The notes under the pieces: generated by a model
Databases searched by the model: none
The model's input: only the letters and a program-made list of their open reading frames with translations
What the model was told of the DNA's origin: nothing
Position numbers and translations under genes: made by a program
NCBI RefSeq assembly: GCF_028009165.1
Contig: NW_026611615.1
Location: forward strand, 558,001-622,000
DNA length: 64,000 nucleotides
Reading direction: 5' to 3'
Origin: Akanthomyces muscarius
Taxonomy: Eukaryota > Ascomycota > Sordariomycetes > Hypocreales > Cordycipitaceae
In this document: piece by piece, positions 40,388 to 51,029 of the stretch
Layout: every line of letters starts with the position of its first letter
Numbering within the stretch: the stretch's first letter is position 1

Positions 40388-41080
40388 CTACCAATAATCT
40401 TCCTCATCCTCCTCAGCAATCGCGTTGTTCGAGAAGCCAACGATTCCAGATAATGGATGTCCTCCCGCGCCTGTTGGGACATCGCGACGGAGCATAGAGG
40501 TTCCGCTCACAGGGCGAAAGTGCCTCGCCGGGTTTGCAGGGCGGCTCCAGTGTGGGCGGCAGTAGTCGTTACAGCGGTGCTCGTAAAAGAATGAGCTGAT
40601 GCCGGCAGGACCGAGATCCGTGACGCCAAATTGACGAGTACGCGAGAGGATGACTGGGTCAGAGAGCACAACCTCTCTTGAGTAGATGCCACCCTGAATG
40701 TCGCATAAATCGTAAAACCCGCCGCTAATGTGGTAGCTGAAATGGCTGAGAGCCTGCATAACCTCCGCCCAGCCATCGCCGTCGTTTGTCCAGCCACTGT
40801 TGCTATTGAACTTTTGGTAGTCTCTGATGAATGGCTCGACGAGAATCTTTTCGCCTTCACGATGACCCTCTACAAACTCCCAGACCGTTGATATGTTGAG
40901 CTTGATGACCTTGCCAACAACACCTAGCTCATTGAACTTGTCAATGAATTCCAGCGCTTTGTCCACGGCTTTTATGTCAAGAGTGAAAAAGTCATCGGAG
41001 AAGACGCTGCCCGATTTGAACCATTTGTGAACGGAAGGCTGGCCGGAACGCGGGCCAGACGTGTATGTACCCTTAGCCAT
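40388..41080 (-). CDS. Alpha-kinase (MHCK/eEF2K-type) domain, N-terminally truncated
   Basis: An open frame of 230 residues carries most of an atypical alpha-kinase domain: GTYTSGPRSGQPSVHKWF, ILVEPFIRDYQKFNSNSGW, VMQALSHFSYHISGG, LCDIQGG, VILSRTRQFGVTDLGPAGI, and the zinc-binding FFYEHRCNDYC. These enzymes phosphorylate Ser/Thr in helical contexts. The only in-frame ATG of the intact block, at 41080, falls inside the domain: the glycine-rich entry text FAEGAFRW lies immediately upstream in the same frame, and further upstream the frame meets two stop codons. A protein started at 41080 would lack the first strand of the fold. The C-terminal acidic tail (EEDEEDYW) is normal. Probably a pseudogene or a spliced product starting further upstream. 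Confidence 0.75.
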   Translation of the reverse strand: MAKGTYTSGPRSGQPSVHKWFKSGSVFSDDFFTLDIKAVDKALEFIDKFNELGVVGKVIKLNISTVWEFVEGHREGEKILVEPFIRDYQKFNSNSGWTNDGDGWAEVMQALSHFSYHISGGFYDLCDIQGGIYSREVVLSDPVILSRTRQFGVTDLGPAGISSFFYEHRCNDYCRPHWSRPANPARHFRPVSGTSMLRRDVPTGAGGHPLSGIVGFSNNAIAEEDEEDYW

Positions 41081-41299
41081 CCAGCGAAATGCACCTTCAG
41101 CAAATGGGTCATTGTTGACACTGGCGCTAGATTATAAATTATAACGGCCACTCCCAGAAGCTGGCTCGTTTCGTCGGTCAGAGTGGTGGCCATGAACGTA
41201 GCTGGCACACCGTGAAATGCCTGCACGCCTGGACTATTGGTTTGCGGTGTAGGATGTGCGAGGGAGATCCAGATCGCAGTCGGCGCACGTACGCTCCAT
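41081..41299 (-). pseudogene. Decayed 5' part of the alpha-kinase gene
   Basis: From the ATG at 41299 the same frame as the kinase block reads a CxxC motif (TCADCDLDLP), a stop TAG at 41236-41234, then SRCASYVHGHHSD, a stop TAA at 41134-41132, then NNDPFAEGAFRW running straight into the kinase domain. Frame is kept over 73 codons despite the two stops. A CxxC pair followed by RCxxC and VHGH is, from memory, the layout of fungal alpha-kinases with an N-terminal zinc segment. A splice from within codon 4 (GTGCGC) to the TCTAG before CGCCAG would skip both stops but uses a weak donor. Confidence 0.6.
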
Positions 41300-42514
41300 T
41301 TCCCAGGGGTTTGAGCTAGAAAAGATTTGCTATCGATGAAGAAGCAAAAACCGACTATTGACGAGTGGGCAAGGGAGTTTAGTATCTTGCATTTGGTTTT
41401 GACATTGATGCGAAGCCGGAGCGACGATGACCAAGGGACTTATTTGTTGCGCGTCGCCGAAAGGTGGGAGACGAGGGTGGGGTGGTCTGGCTGTACCAGT
41501 TGGATGCCATATTCGCTATCTATTAGGTGAGGTTTTACGCATTGACCTGCATCTTGTCGGCACGCATACGGCTGCTGTGCTGCTGCGGCTGAGTGAATTC
41601 ACAGCCCCCACTAGTTATAGTTACTTGATCTGTCTTTGCTGCAGGAGCTCGACGCTTAATTACATCGGAAATGATCCCATTCACTGACACGACAAGTCAA
41701 GTCAAGGACTGCTCTAGCAAAGCACAGCGGCTATAGAACTATGCAAAGGGCCGTGACAAAGAACAGGACAAACTGGTCCCTCAAATGACTCCAAACTGCA
41801 GATTGGGGTTGCCACTGTTGCGGCTGCTGACAGCTCCATACCGACGTAAAGGCCAAACAGCTCTACGCCGATACTCTCAAATCTTTGAGCAGTCATGCCT
41901 ACAAACCCAATAAAATGTTCTGCAAAGTTGGCGGCGGGTGAACACGCGACCGAAGGGTGATATACACGTCTGCCGACTCAATGTTCGCACGCGACTACAC
42001 GGGCGCAGTCAACGAGCTACCCAGTAACTAAAGATAGCAAGCTAATCTTTAACCTACTGCTCAGTATGGATAACGAGATATACTAGTATATCTTGAGGTG
42101 CATCAAAAATTTGGGAGAACTGGTAAAAGGCGAGGGATGAACGGTTTGTGGTGTAGGTCAAGTACTGCAGCGGAAATGGGACGTCAATTTCACTGACTGC
42201 GATGACTACGGGGCGCCGCATACGATGCGCAAAGGTTTGTCAAACCGACTCAAAAATTGCATCCAATCGCTCTTCCTATTTAACTGCAATGATGCAAAGC
42301 CCTTTTGCGCCGAACGAATTGGTATCAAACCCGTGCGGCCCAGCCGCTGCAGCCTCGCCGAGGCGCTGACCACAGGAAATGCTATTACAGAAAATGTCGC
42401 TTAGGCTATGAGTACCAGGGCCTGACCATCCTCGCCCTTTTCCATTTCTCTGTCTCCTGCCACGCAAGCGCGCGGATAGTTACTCGTGAACAATCATGAA
42501 ACATGGGAGCCCTG
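41300..42514. other. Intergenic, no gene seen
   Basis: 1.2 kb between the alpha-kinase start and the 3' end of the cupredoxin gene. Short frames only; nothing supported. Confidence 0.4.
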
Positions 42515-43237
42515 CTATTCTTCTTCCGGTGGTGCTGGGACAAATGCAGCCTTCTCGAGAGGGATCGTCCCGACGATGCCACCTGCAACGTGTTTCCCAT
42601 CAACACTGGCTGTTGTTGACTGCGACACTTTGGCATAGTTTGCCAGCTGAACATCATTCGTACTGTTTCCCCATCCTTGATTAGCCCTCGAGACAGCCCT
42701 TTTTGAAGTGATATTTCCAAAAGGACTTACGGATTAATGACCATGACCTGGCCAGTCTGGCAATGAGGACCAGTCGCACAGTATAGAAACATGGGCTCTG
42801 TGGATGTCACCACCATGTTGAATGTGCCGACGTTCACCTGGCCCGCTTTGAACGGGATATGGCCACTGTGTATAGCATTTGGCTCTGATGCTTGCATGGG
42901 CTGGCACCCGTCCGTCTCGGTGCTCTGAGTCACGGTGTGATTTCCATTGCTGAATTGGAACTGCACAACATCGCCGACATTTGCGCGCACCAGATTTGGT
43001 ACAAACAGATCTTGCGGGCCGCCTACTACCACAGGGATGAGCGCGTTGCCGGTCGTTTGGTTTGCTACCACGTTTCTGCGGACTGTTTTCATGACAGTTA
43101 TTAACTTTGACATGCAGAGTGAATTGTTTGAAATACTTACTAACGAAACGGTGGCTACGGCTGTGCGCTCTCGCAGCGACTGGCGACAGTAGGCCTAGCG
43201 CCGCTACTGAGGCGTGTAAAAAATTGATCAACTTCAT
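42515..43237 (-). CDS. Secreted cupredoxin-domain protein
   Basis: Three exons, 43237-43145, 43104-42731 and 42662-42515, give 204 residues; introns are 40 and 68 bases. Exon 1 is a signal peptide (MKLINFLHASVAALGLLSPVAARA). The domain runs from about residue 45 to 155: QDLFVPNLVRANVGDVVQFQFSNGNHTVTQS, then PMFLYCATGPHCQTGQVMVINP. The His, Cys and His in these blocks occupy the positions of the type-1 copper ligands of phytocyanin-like cupredoxins, though the fourth ligand is not Met, so copper binding is uncertain. The last exon (VAGGIVGTIPLEKAAFVPAPPEEE) matches the C-terminal tail of the fungal extracellular serine-rich/cupredoxin family. Keeping frame requires the GTTAGT donor, not the GTAAGT four bases downstream. 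A minus-strand TATA box (43376-43369) lies about 130 bases upstream. Confidence 0.85.
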
Positions 43238-45091
43238 CAAACCAATAAATTGATGATGGTTTATCTTGCTGTGACGGATAAAGTAGTGAGTTCCTTTGCG
43301 GTTGAATGAGTCAATTTTTGGTATAGTTTTGGCTTAGCGGCCCAGTGCATTCGGAGGCCCATCAACTGTATATATATCGGACGAGCCGACAACAGCGGGC
43401 AGGCTCAAAACCCAGGAAGACTGACAAAGCAAGAGCAGGTCTCATGTGAAATCCCCTTTCGAAACTTGAATATTCCGAGCCAGACACTAAAACAACATTG
43501 CGTTGCGGCATTTAAAGTTTTGTGCTAGAGTATTCCGTTGATGAAACTGGTTTCGCCTTCACCCCATGTCTCACATCTTCAGGACATGGGGGCTTTTTCT
43601 CAAACTTCCGCTCCTCGCTCGGGCGGCGGGGATATCCTCCTTTATAGCCGCTGGGTGCAAGCCGGATCAGCCGTTTGAACATCAGCCGAGTCATGGATAT
43701 CCCGTCGCATTGGTGGAAGCTTGGTGGAACCACAGAAGGCTGTCACAACTGTTTCGAGTTGGCTGCCAAGATCAGACTAGAGTGGAAGGATCATTCAAGC
43801 GACCACAGGCCCTGTGAGAGGGAAACGAACTAGATTGGCGCAGAGCGGAAGTGGATTCCGAAAAATGTGGCGCACTTGCGAAAAGCCGAATATAAAACCC
43901 GATGCGGCGTCACCGCCGTGCGTTTCACCCTGCCTAGTGAACAGGATCAACCTCGAGTGGTCGCAGTGATTTTCTACCTTGACAGCTCGTTTCATGGTTG
44001 ACGTGATCCTTTTTTGCACTGCATCCTATACCCACCGTAATAATTCCGTTCAGTCTATATAGTCATGGGTTTTCTATACACACGCGGGCAGATCACATTA
44101 TCTACACGGGCTATTGTATGCGCCATCTTCCAAGTTTCGGATCGAATACCCATTATCCATGCGTAGCAAAACGGAGCAGCATTAGGAAAGCATTCTCCCA
44201 AGTAGTCCCAAAGCAGAGCCACCAAAGATTTCTTTTTTTGCGAGTGACTCATGTCAGGTGGCTCTGTCGGCTGACAGTCGCGGCAACTATTATCACATAT
44301 GCGAATGAGCCAACATGTTCCTCATTACGCTCAACTCCGGAGAATTTACCGTCCAACGCTCGAACTCCTTCAAGTCATGACAGCTGTATTTTAAATAAGT
44401 CATGTATAGTCGGCTTGGTTGATCACATCCAACGGCCAAGTAACAATGCCATGTGGCTAAGGCCTCATTGTGTGCAACACAGGGACCAGGCCCCACGCGG
44501 ACCTATGTACGATTAATTGCCAAAACGCACCATCTATGCAGAGCGTGAAATCGCAATGGAAGACATGACTAGTAATGTAATCATGACCAGTCCAATTTGG
44601 CTGGGCTGCCACACACAATCGGCGTTCGACAAGAGCGGCGACCTTCGGCGGGCGGAGATGTGCGCAGAGCGACGTTTATTTCGCCGAAAGTATACCGAGG
44701 GTGAATGACAAGATAAAATGGACCCGGGAGCTGCGGCATATCGTCCACATTGGGAAAAAGTCGCCCGTTGGGCCGAGCTGCGAAACCCGCCGGAGCTGCC
44801 TACTACAACTGAGTTCCACCGAATCCATTCAATTGTAACAACAGACTATGAGGAGAGGTGGATTATCACCAGATTCCACCGGAATTATGTGGATGTGTAT
44901 GACTCTCGGATATATATACACGTCTCATTTCTCAAATCCCAACATAGTTGATGCACGTCAAAATTCGCTGGTCTGTGGCTCTCTGATTGTCTGTTGTTGG
45001 TAGTAACATTCGTGATCCTGGAGATCTATTTTTTTTCTTTCAAAAGTTGGACTCTATTTGGCATAAAGCGCCTTTTTTACTTTTAATTACG
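43238..45091. promoter_or_regulatory. 1.85 kb divergent intergenic region
   Basis: TATATATA at 43369-43376 serves the cupredoxin gene and ATATATATAC near 44909-44918 the Egh16-like gene. No gene is supported between them; a 77-codon frame at 44718-44951 overlaps the second TATA box and is rejected. Confidence 0.45.
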
Positions 45092-46423
45092 ATGCGCTGG
45101 ACGACATCTTTGATAGCGGCTGCGCCGCTCTTTTCTTTGGGCGCCTGCCACGCCGTCATTCTTAATGCTCAAGGCATCAAAGGCTCACCAGCAAGCGTGG
45201 GATTTCAAGGTAAGCATCACCGCATAATTTAATAAATCTTATTGCTCAACCTCTCTCTAGTTGATCCTGCTGTGGCTCGCAACTGCATCACTATTAATCC
45301 CTGCCAGCAAGATACAACCATCATCCGTGACGCGGAGATTCAGGCAAATGTTGTGAATCAGTGCGGTCGCACCGAGTTGAAAGGAAACATTGATGTTGGC
45401 GAGAATACGGAGAACGCTCTATCGGCAGGCGCTGTGACTCAGGTCAAAGCCGGTGGTGAAGTTACTGTCACTATTCATCAGGTCAATGCCGATGGCGCAG
45501 GACCATTCTTCTGCGACATAGACCAGACAAGCAATAGTGGTGTCAACTTACAGGTGAGCGCTGACCCTTCAGGAATCTAGAGACATGGCAAAACTGACTT
45601 GAGTGCAGAACCTTACCGTGGTCGACAATGTTCCTGGAACCAATGGCCTGTCACAGGCCAAGGCACAGGCATTCGACGTCAGGGTGAAAATGCCCGACGA
45701 CCTTAAATGCACTGGTGGTGAGTTTGCAAGTTCTGAAATTGGGACAAGAAGAAGTGACCCAAGAAAATCGCTAATTATGTAAAAGGCTCAACCGGAAATG
45801 TTTGCACAGTCCGCTGTCGCAACAACGCAGTAGCTGGACCCTTTGGAGGCTGCTTTCCCGTGCAGCAGGCTGACACGCGCGCGACCAAAAACAGCCCCAA
45901 TAACATTAACACCGAACAAAACCTTAAGGCTGTTCTGGACCAGGTGCAGATTAACCAAGCCGACTTTGGCAAGGCCGTCCAGGCCAACAAGGAGGCTGGA
46001 TCGAATGAAGCGAAGCAGAACCTTGCTGCTGTCGATGCGCTACTGGCCGAGACCGTCACAACCAAGCAGTTTCCTCAAGAAACACCCTCGGTTGTTCTCG
46101 GTGGCAATCAGCCCCAGGTAACCAATGGCGGTAACAGGAATGGTGGCGATGGCGGAAACAAGAACGGCGGCAACAAGAATGGCGGTGACGGTGGCAACGG
46201 CGGTCAAGATCGTCAAGATGGTCGAGGAAGTCAAGGAGGTCAAGATGGTCGAGGAGGTCAAGGAGATCAAGATGGTCAAGATGGCCGAGGAGGTCAAGGA
46301 GGTCAAGGCCAAGGAGGTCAAGGAGGCGATGGCGGCAAAACCAGAAATGGCAACGATGGCGCCGGTGGCAATGGTGGACGAGGTGGACGTGGCGGCGCCA
46401 AGAAACGCCGCCACCAGCACTGA
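45092..46423 (+). CDS. Egh16-like secreted protein (GAS1/MAS-type)
   Basis: Four exons, 45092-45209, 45261-45553, 45609-45717 and 45786-46423, give 385 residues; introns are 51, 55 and 68 bases, all frame-keeping. MRWTTSLIAAAPLFSLGACHA is a signal peptide. The body has the Egh16/GAS layout: HAVILNAQGIKGSPASVGF, CGRTELKGNIDVGENTENAL, VTVTIHQVNADGAGPFFCDID, LTVVDNVPG and TVRCRNNAVAGPFGGCFPVQQ. Members include Blumeria gEgh16 and Magnaporthe MAS/GAS proteins, which are expressed in appressoria and affect virulence in some species. The C-terminal 95 residues are an Asn/Gly/Gln/Asp-rich low-complexity tail ending in a basic KKRRHQH. TATA-like ATATATATAC lies about 175 bases upstream. Extracellular, precise function unknown. 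Confidence 0.9.
46130..46395 (+). repeat. Gly/Gln/Asp-rich tandem repeat in Egh16-like gene
   Basis: Imperfect units such as GGAGGTCAAG and GATGGTCGAG repeat through here and encode GGQDGRGGQ-type runs; an earlier part encodes NGGNKNGG units. The repeat is restricted to the tail after the conserved domain and is likely to vary in length between isolates. Confidence 0.75.
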
Positions 46424-46912
46424 GCAGACTCGGGCTTCATCAAGTCTCTAAGGGATAGGCGCGGTGAAGTCTCAGACAGCTTGCACAGAATGCCCTGATT
46501 GAAACCATCACTGATATTTGCCCACTTGAGGGCCAGAGCGAGATTGTTGGCACGAGGGTTTCGAAGGCATGCAGCAGTTAGGTATCGACCTAGTGAACTA
46601 GAAAGTAGACATCGCCGGGCGTTGTCAGCTGTCGTGCTCGGTGCTTTTAGTGGCTGTAGCAGTGGCTGGCTTAGCGCTCGTCGACCGTTTCTCAATCATT
46701 GTTTCCTGCTCCGAAGCTATGCAAAGAGTGCGTCTTAGAGGATCCAGGTGAAAGTCATTATCTTTTGCGATATATTGACGTAAGTCTTAACATGTATCTC
46801 AACGCTTGTTGCAATGTTTATAGGTGCCGTCCGTTGTTGCCGGCCACTCCCTAGTGGAACAGTTTCGTTTCATCCTATTTTATTCTTCATTACTCGATGT
46901 GGCACTTCTATC
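46424..46912. other. Convergent 3' intergenic region
   Basis: 489 bases between the Egh16-like and DUF2306 stops; nothing seen. Confidence 0.4.
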
Positions 46913-47861
46913 CTATAATGACTTTATCCTTTTTGTACTATTTGACATGCCGCTTACCGAAGAATCTTTAACTTCCACTTTGCCAAAGTATCCAGCGCGC
47001 CCAAATTCGTAGTATAGCCAGGAAAGGACAAACACCAAAGCCAGCACATTCGCGAACGCAAACACGCCCATTTCTGCCTCTGCCATTTCCTCGACTGTGT
47101 ACCCCACGCCGAAAAAGTCATGCACCACTGCCTGTGGCAGACGCGCCATGCCGAAACCAATGGCGTACAACGTGACCAGGCCGAGCCGTTCGGCGGCGAT
47201 GACAGAAGCACATATCGTGTGCAACACAGCCCACTTCCTATGCTGCACGAAATTCCTGGCGCGCGCAGTCACGGCGGTTTTATACATGGTAAGCCAGTAA
47301 AATGGTGCCAAGAGCCAGGTTGAGAATTCAAAGGTTGGCCACGGAATGGGCGACACGCCGTTGAAGTTGTGCATGTGGAAAAAGTTCTCGTGGCTGTAGG
47401 CATTTTTTGAAATGAAGAACCAGTAGCCTGTGATGCTCAGAAGGAGCGAGAGCGAGAGGAGCACATAACCAGCCGTCCGGTGCAAGACGGGCCATTTCTT
47501 GCGAAGGCTATCCACATGCTGTAGCGGCATGCCAATGCTCCAAATGATGGCGGGAATGGCGTGTAGACCGCGATATATCCACATCGGGGCAGTTCGTTGG
47601 CGATAGGAGAGGAAATGCTCGCCCGTCTGCGTCTCCGTGTCAGTAGAGTCCGTATTCGGCTGCGACACTGCTGAGGCTTGACTGTACCGGCACACGACTC
47701 GTCGTGAACAACTTTGGGGTGGTGCGAAAATTCAACACGCCATCATGTTCGAGAAAGGAAAGCATAGCAGCGGCTACCATGAGGACGCTCAATGGTACGA
47801 TGACCTTTTGCGAAATCTGGACGGGAGTTTTGACTGCCATTTTGCTTGATGGGGAAGACAT
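46913..47861 (-). CDS. DUF2306 multi-pass membrane protein
   Basis: Two exons, 47861-47688 and 47626-46913, give 295 residues. The 61-base intron has a GTACAG donor, a TACTGAC branch-like site and a GCAG acceptor. Without it the two halves lie in different frames, so the splice is required. The N-terminal helix is VIVPLSVLMVAAAMLSFL; the second exon has about six helices, including MWIYRGLHAIPAIIWSIGMPLQHV, GYVLLSLSLLLSITGYWFFI and FANVLALVFVLSWLYYEF. The conserved HRxxGYxxL (VLHRTAGYVLL) and PLQ text match DUF2306, a predicted membrane family of unknown function widespread in bacteria and fungi; histidines in helices could bind heme or metal, which is speculation. Confidence 0.8.
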
Positions 47862-49278
47862 TTCCGTGGGGTGATCGGACAACACCAGAGGGCGAGCGAT
47901 GAGCCGTATTTAAGATAATTTCGAGCTGAGCCAGTAATAAGGCTGTTGGCTTTTTAATGTTGAATCCTCATGTGTCCACCAGATTGGCTCCGGCTCCGCC
48001 CCAACGCGAGATATGCAACAAATCTCAATTCCGGGCACAAAAACGCGTCGCAACCCCGCGAAATGTTGGCGGGAGAGATCAAAGTTTTCGATATGCTCGA
48101 TTTGCATGTGAAGATGACAGTATCACAGGAAGCAGTTGTAGGGAGTTTAAATCCAGAATGTGCCCTATACCAGCTAGCCTGCGAGGCGCGGCCCTGCCCC
48201 CACAACAGCGCTCGGCCGGTCGGGCTGTTGACGTTATCATGAGCTGATCCGGAAAACGGCAAATCAGAGATACGTTATTCGTCACCGCATTTGACCACGA
48301 GGAAGAAAGCAATCTCCAAGATCAGGTCGACTTATGGAGCTTACCCGCTCCCGCCATTCCTTCAAATCCAACTACCCACTTGCTACCGACGACATACACA
48401 TGTGCTTTACGGGACGATGTGAAGTTCGCCTGTTGCCCGGTTCTGTGAAACAAGCAAAAACACCGACAGCTTACATTTCTTCCGTACATGAGTCAGAACA
48501 TCCTAATCTGTAGAGTAGAAAAACTTCAGGAGTTACAAGACGGCCGCGCGTAAGCAGCGTGGCAGCGCGATGTCCCACGTGCCATAGCTTGCCGGGCACT
48601 GGATGGCATCCTACACGAGTCACCTTTCTCACTCGATATTTATTTTTTTAGTTTAGCATTCTAGTAAGATGAGAAACGTCACAATTTAGGATACCGTGGG
48701 TGGGCGTTTTCTGCATTTCTGGAAATTGTAACGATGTCTTCGGATCCTTAGTGTGCCTACTTGTAAAAAGGTCACTGCACCAGTCTAAGCATGCGCATCT
48801 TCTTCGATCCATGCCCAACTGCTTCATGTTGCACATCATTCTCACAAAGGTGGAGTTGGCTCCCTATTCGAAGGCGATTCTTTTGGTGTGAATCAGTGAT
48901 CAATTTTCTCACAAGGAATTGTACCTGCCACGGTCCGCCATATTTCAATCTATCGGCGGAGTGAAGAGACAATGACTGTCGCATGAGAACACACATATCT
49001 TCTACACTTTCTAAGTCGGACAGCTGATGCGCAGCTCTTATCTATACATTCTCTTCGATTGATCCGTCTTGCTCCTCTTCATAATCCTTCCTCGGCGCAT
49101 CCTCTTACTGAGTAATCCTGGGCTACGACGGGGCACAAGTGATCATGGTGGGTGAGGGTGCACTGAGATGGAACTTCGGTTTGCTAATAAGGTTGTAAAT
49201 TTTGTATCGTAAACATGTTTCAATAATTCATCGAGTCTGACATCAGGATTATGCGCCTAAAGACTTTTTAGCAAAACT
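47862..49278. other. 1.4 kb intergenic stretch
   Basis: Only frames under about 105 codons in mutually overlapping phases at 47950-48310; none shows a domain. Presumed promoter of the DUF2306 gene. Confidence 0.4.
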
Positions 49279-50056
49279 TCACATATCGAGTACAGCTGAC
49301 GTACCAATCGCCTTGGCGAGAGCAACGCCGACAGCATGAGCGGAAGCAGGATTCTCGCCAGTGATTATCTGGCCGTCAACAACAACTTTCTCGCCCCAAG
49401 CCTCAGCCGCCTGGTTCCACTTGGCGCCAACGGCCTTGAGTCGGTCCTCAAGCAGGAAGGGCATGGCCTCGGTGAGGCCGGCCTGGGTCTCCTCCTCGTT
49501 GGTGAAGCCGGTGACCTCGCGGCCCTCGACCAGTGGCTTGCCGTCAATCTTGACGTTGGCAAACACAATGGGGCCGTGGCACACGGCGGAAACGGGCTTG
49601 CCGGCCTTGTAGAACTCTTCGATCAGCGCGATCGAGTCCTTGTCGTCGACGAGGTCGTACATCGGGCCGTGGCCGCCGGGGTAGAAGATGGCGGCAAACT
49701 CGCTCGATCGGCCGACAAAGTCTTTGAGGGGTGCGGTCTTTTCCCAAAGCTTCTTCTCGAGAAACTTTTTGGACGATTCGTCGTTTTTGAAGGCCTCGAC
49801 GGAGCTGGGGTCGAGTGGTGCGACCCCGCCTTTGGGGGAGGCAAGGACAAGCTCGGCCTTGGGGGCAAGGACATCGTAGGGGTGAGCAAGTTCGGGCTGT
49901 AAAGCTGCGATTAGCAACTCCGGAGCTAATAGAAAAATTCCCACTCAGTCATTTCTGTTTCGGCAACGTAATTCTTACCAAATACCAGCCTGTAGGCTTG
50001 TCGAGTTTGACAATCTTGTCAGCGCTGGTGAGGACGACGAGAATCTTGGGAGCCAT
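49279..50056 (-). CDS. DJ-1/PfpI-family Hsp31-like glyoxalase III
   Basis: Two exons, 50056-49979 and 49896-49279 (82-base intron with GTAAGA donor and TTTACAG acceptor), give 231 residues, close to yeast Hsp31 (237). The start MAPKILVVLTSADK and GWYL|PELAHPYDVLAP across the splice match the family. The nucleophile elbow AVCHGP is at about residues 130-135, with GGHGPMYDL upstream and GENPASAHAVG near the end. Hsp31-type enzymes convert methylglyoxal to lactate without glutathione and protect under oxidative and stationary-phase stress; the Cys/His are present. Cytosolic, no targeting signal. The assignment to the Hsp31 branch rests on length and the AVCHGP...NPASAH pattern. Confidence 0.9.
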
Positions 50057-51029
50057 TGCGATGGTACGTAGATTTCTTTGTGCAGGGTTGCAGGGGTGGT
50101 AGATGGGACGAAAAAGCAGATAGAGTTCAGGGACAGCAAAGCTTAGCTATTTATTTAGCAAAACAGCGCCGGCAAAGGCGATCCAGGGTTCTTTGAGCTT
50201 CCACTATTATGACGACGATGCGCGACAGCTCTAGCCTCTTAGGAGCGGGGTCCACAGCCCTCTAACTATGGCGAAGCGTGGGATTGGTTGACGTCAGAAT
50301 AGCTGCAGATGGATCACTAGTTCGATTTCCGTGCCTGTGAAGTTGATCGCACCCGCTGCCTGCACCCGCTGCCTGCATGGGAAGGAGGACGGACAAGCGG
50401 AAGGGTGGTGTGAGACCTAGAGGCCCGTCAGTAGCTGCTGGCTACGCTTGTCTGTAGTGTGTCGCAGAAGGGCACAATGGCAGGCTCGGGAAAGTTGGCA
50501 TGACTGGCCAAAGCTGTCGGAGATATTATGGGTGGAAGTTTTTGTAGATAACATCTAAAACTATTGACTGGTCATTACGACATGTGAGAGCACATCTCAA
50601 GCAGCCATAGGAGCTGCGAAGTAAACGGACGGCTGCGGCGCACGGCAAGGCGACCCATCACCGGTATATCGTCCAATCAACCCCAATATAGAAACCATAT
50701 CGTATGTACGCCTTCAGCATCAGTCATGGCCCTCTCCAGAAACGCGACCTTTTTTTCAGTGCCCTGTTTGCACTTTTCTCATTCAAAAATACCCAATCTG
50801 AATGTAGCGCAACCTACTGACAGGCCGCTAGTGGTGGAAGCCAGCGCCAGGGCTAGGAGAAGGCAAGACAGTGCAACAATTACAGCAGAGACGCCACAAC
50901 TCGCGGGTATCGGCATTAAATCACACCTTTGGTTACAAGTAGCGAGCTCATCTAAAATATCTATTCAGATTAAGGAAAGGAAAAACTAGAGTGCCTAGGG
51001 GAAAACCTCTACACATGTTGCGACCATCT
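50057..51029. other. Intergenic, no gene seen
   Basis: 973 bases between the Hsp31-like start and the 3' end of the enterotoxin-like gene. A 14-base tandem duplication (CTGCCTGCACCCG type) is at about 50349-50378. An 87-codon frame at 50726-50989 has no support. Confidence 0.35.

Noticed and set aside
44718..44951. 77-codon plus-strand frame
   Set aside because: It runs through the TATA region of the Egh16-like gene and has no resemblance to a family.
47627..47687. Apparent frameshift in the DUF2306 gene
   Set aside because: A 61-base intron with a TACTGAC branch site restores frame exactly.
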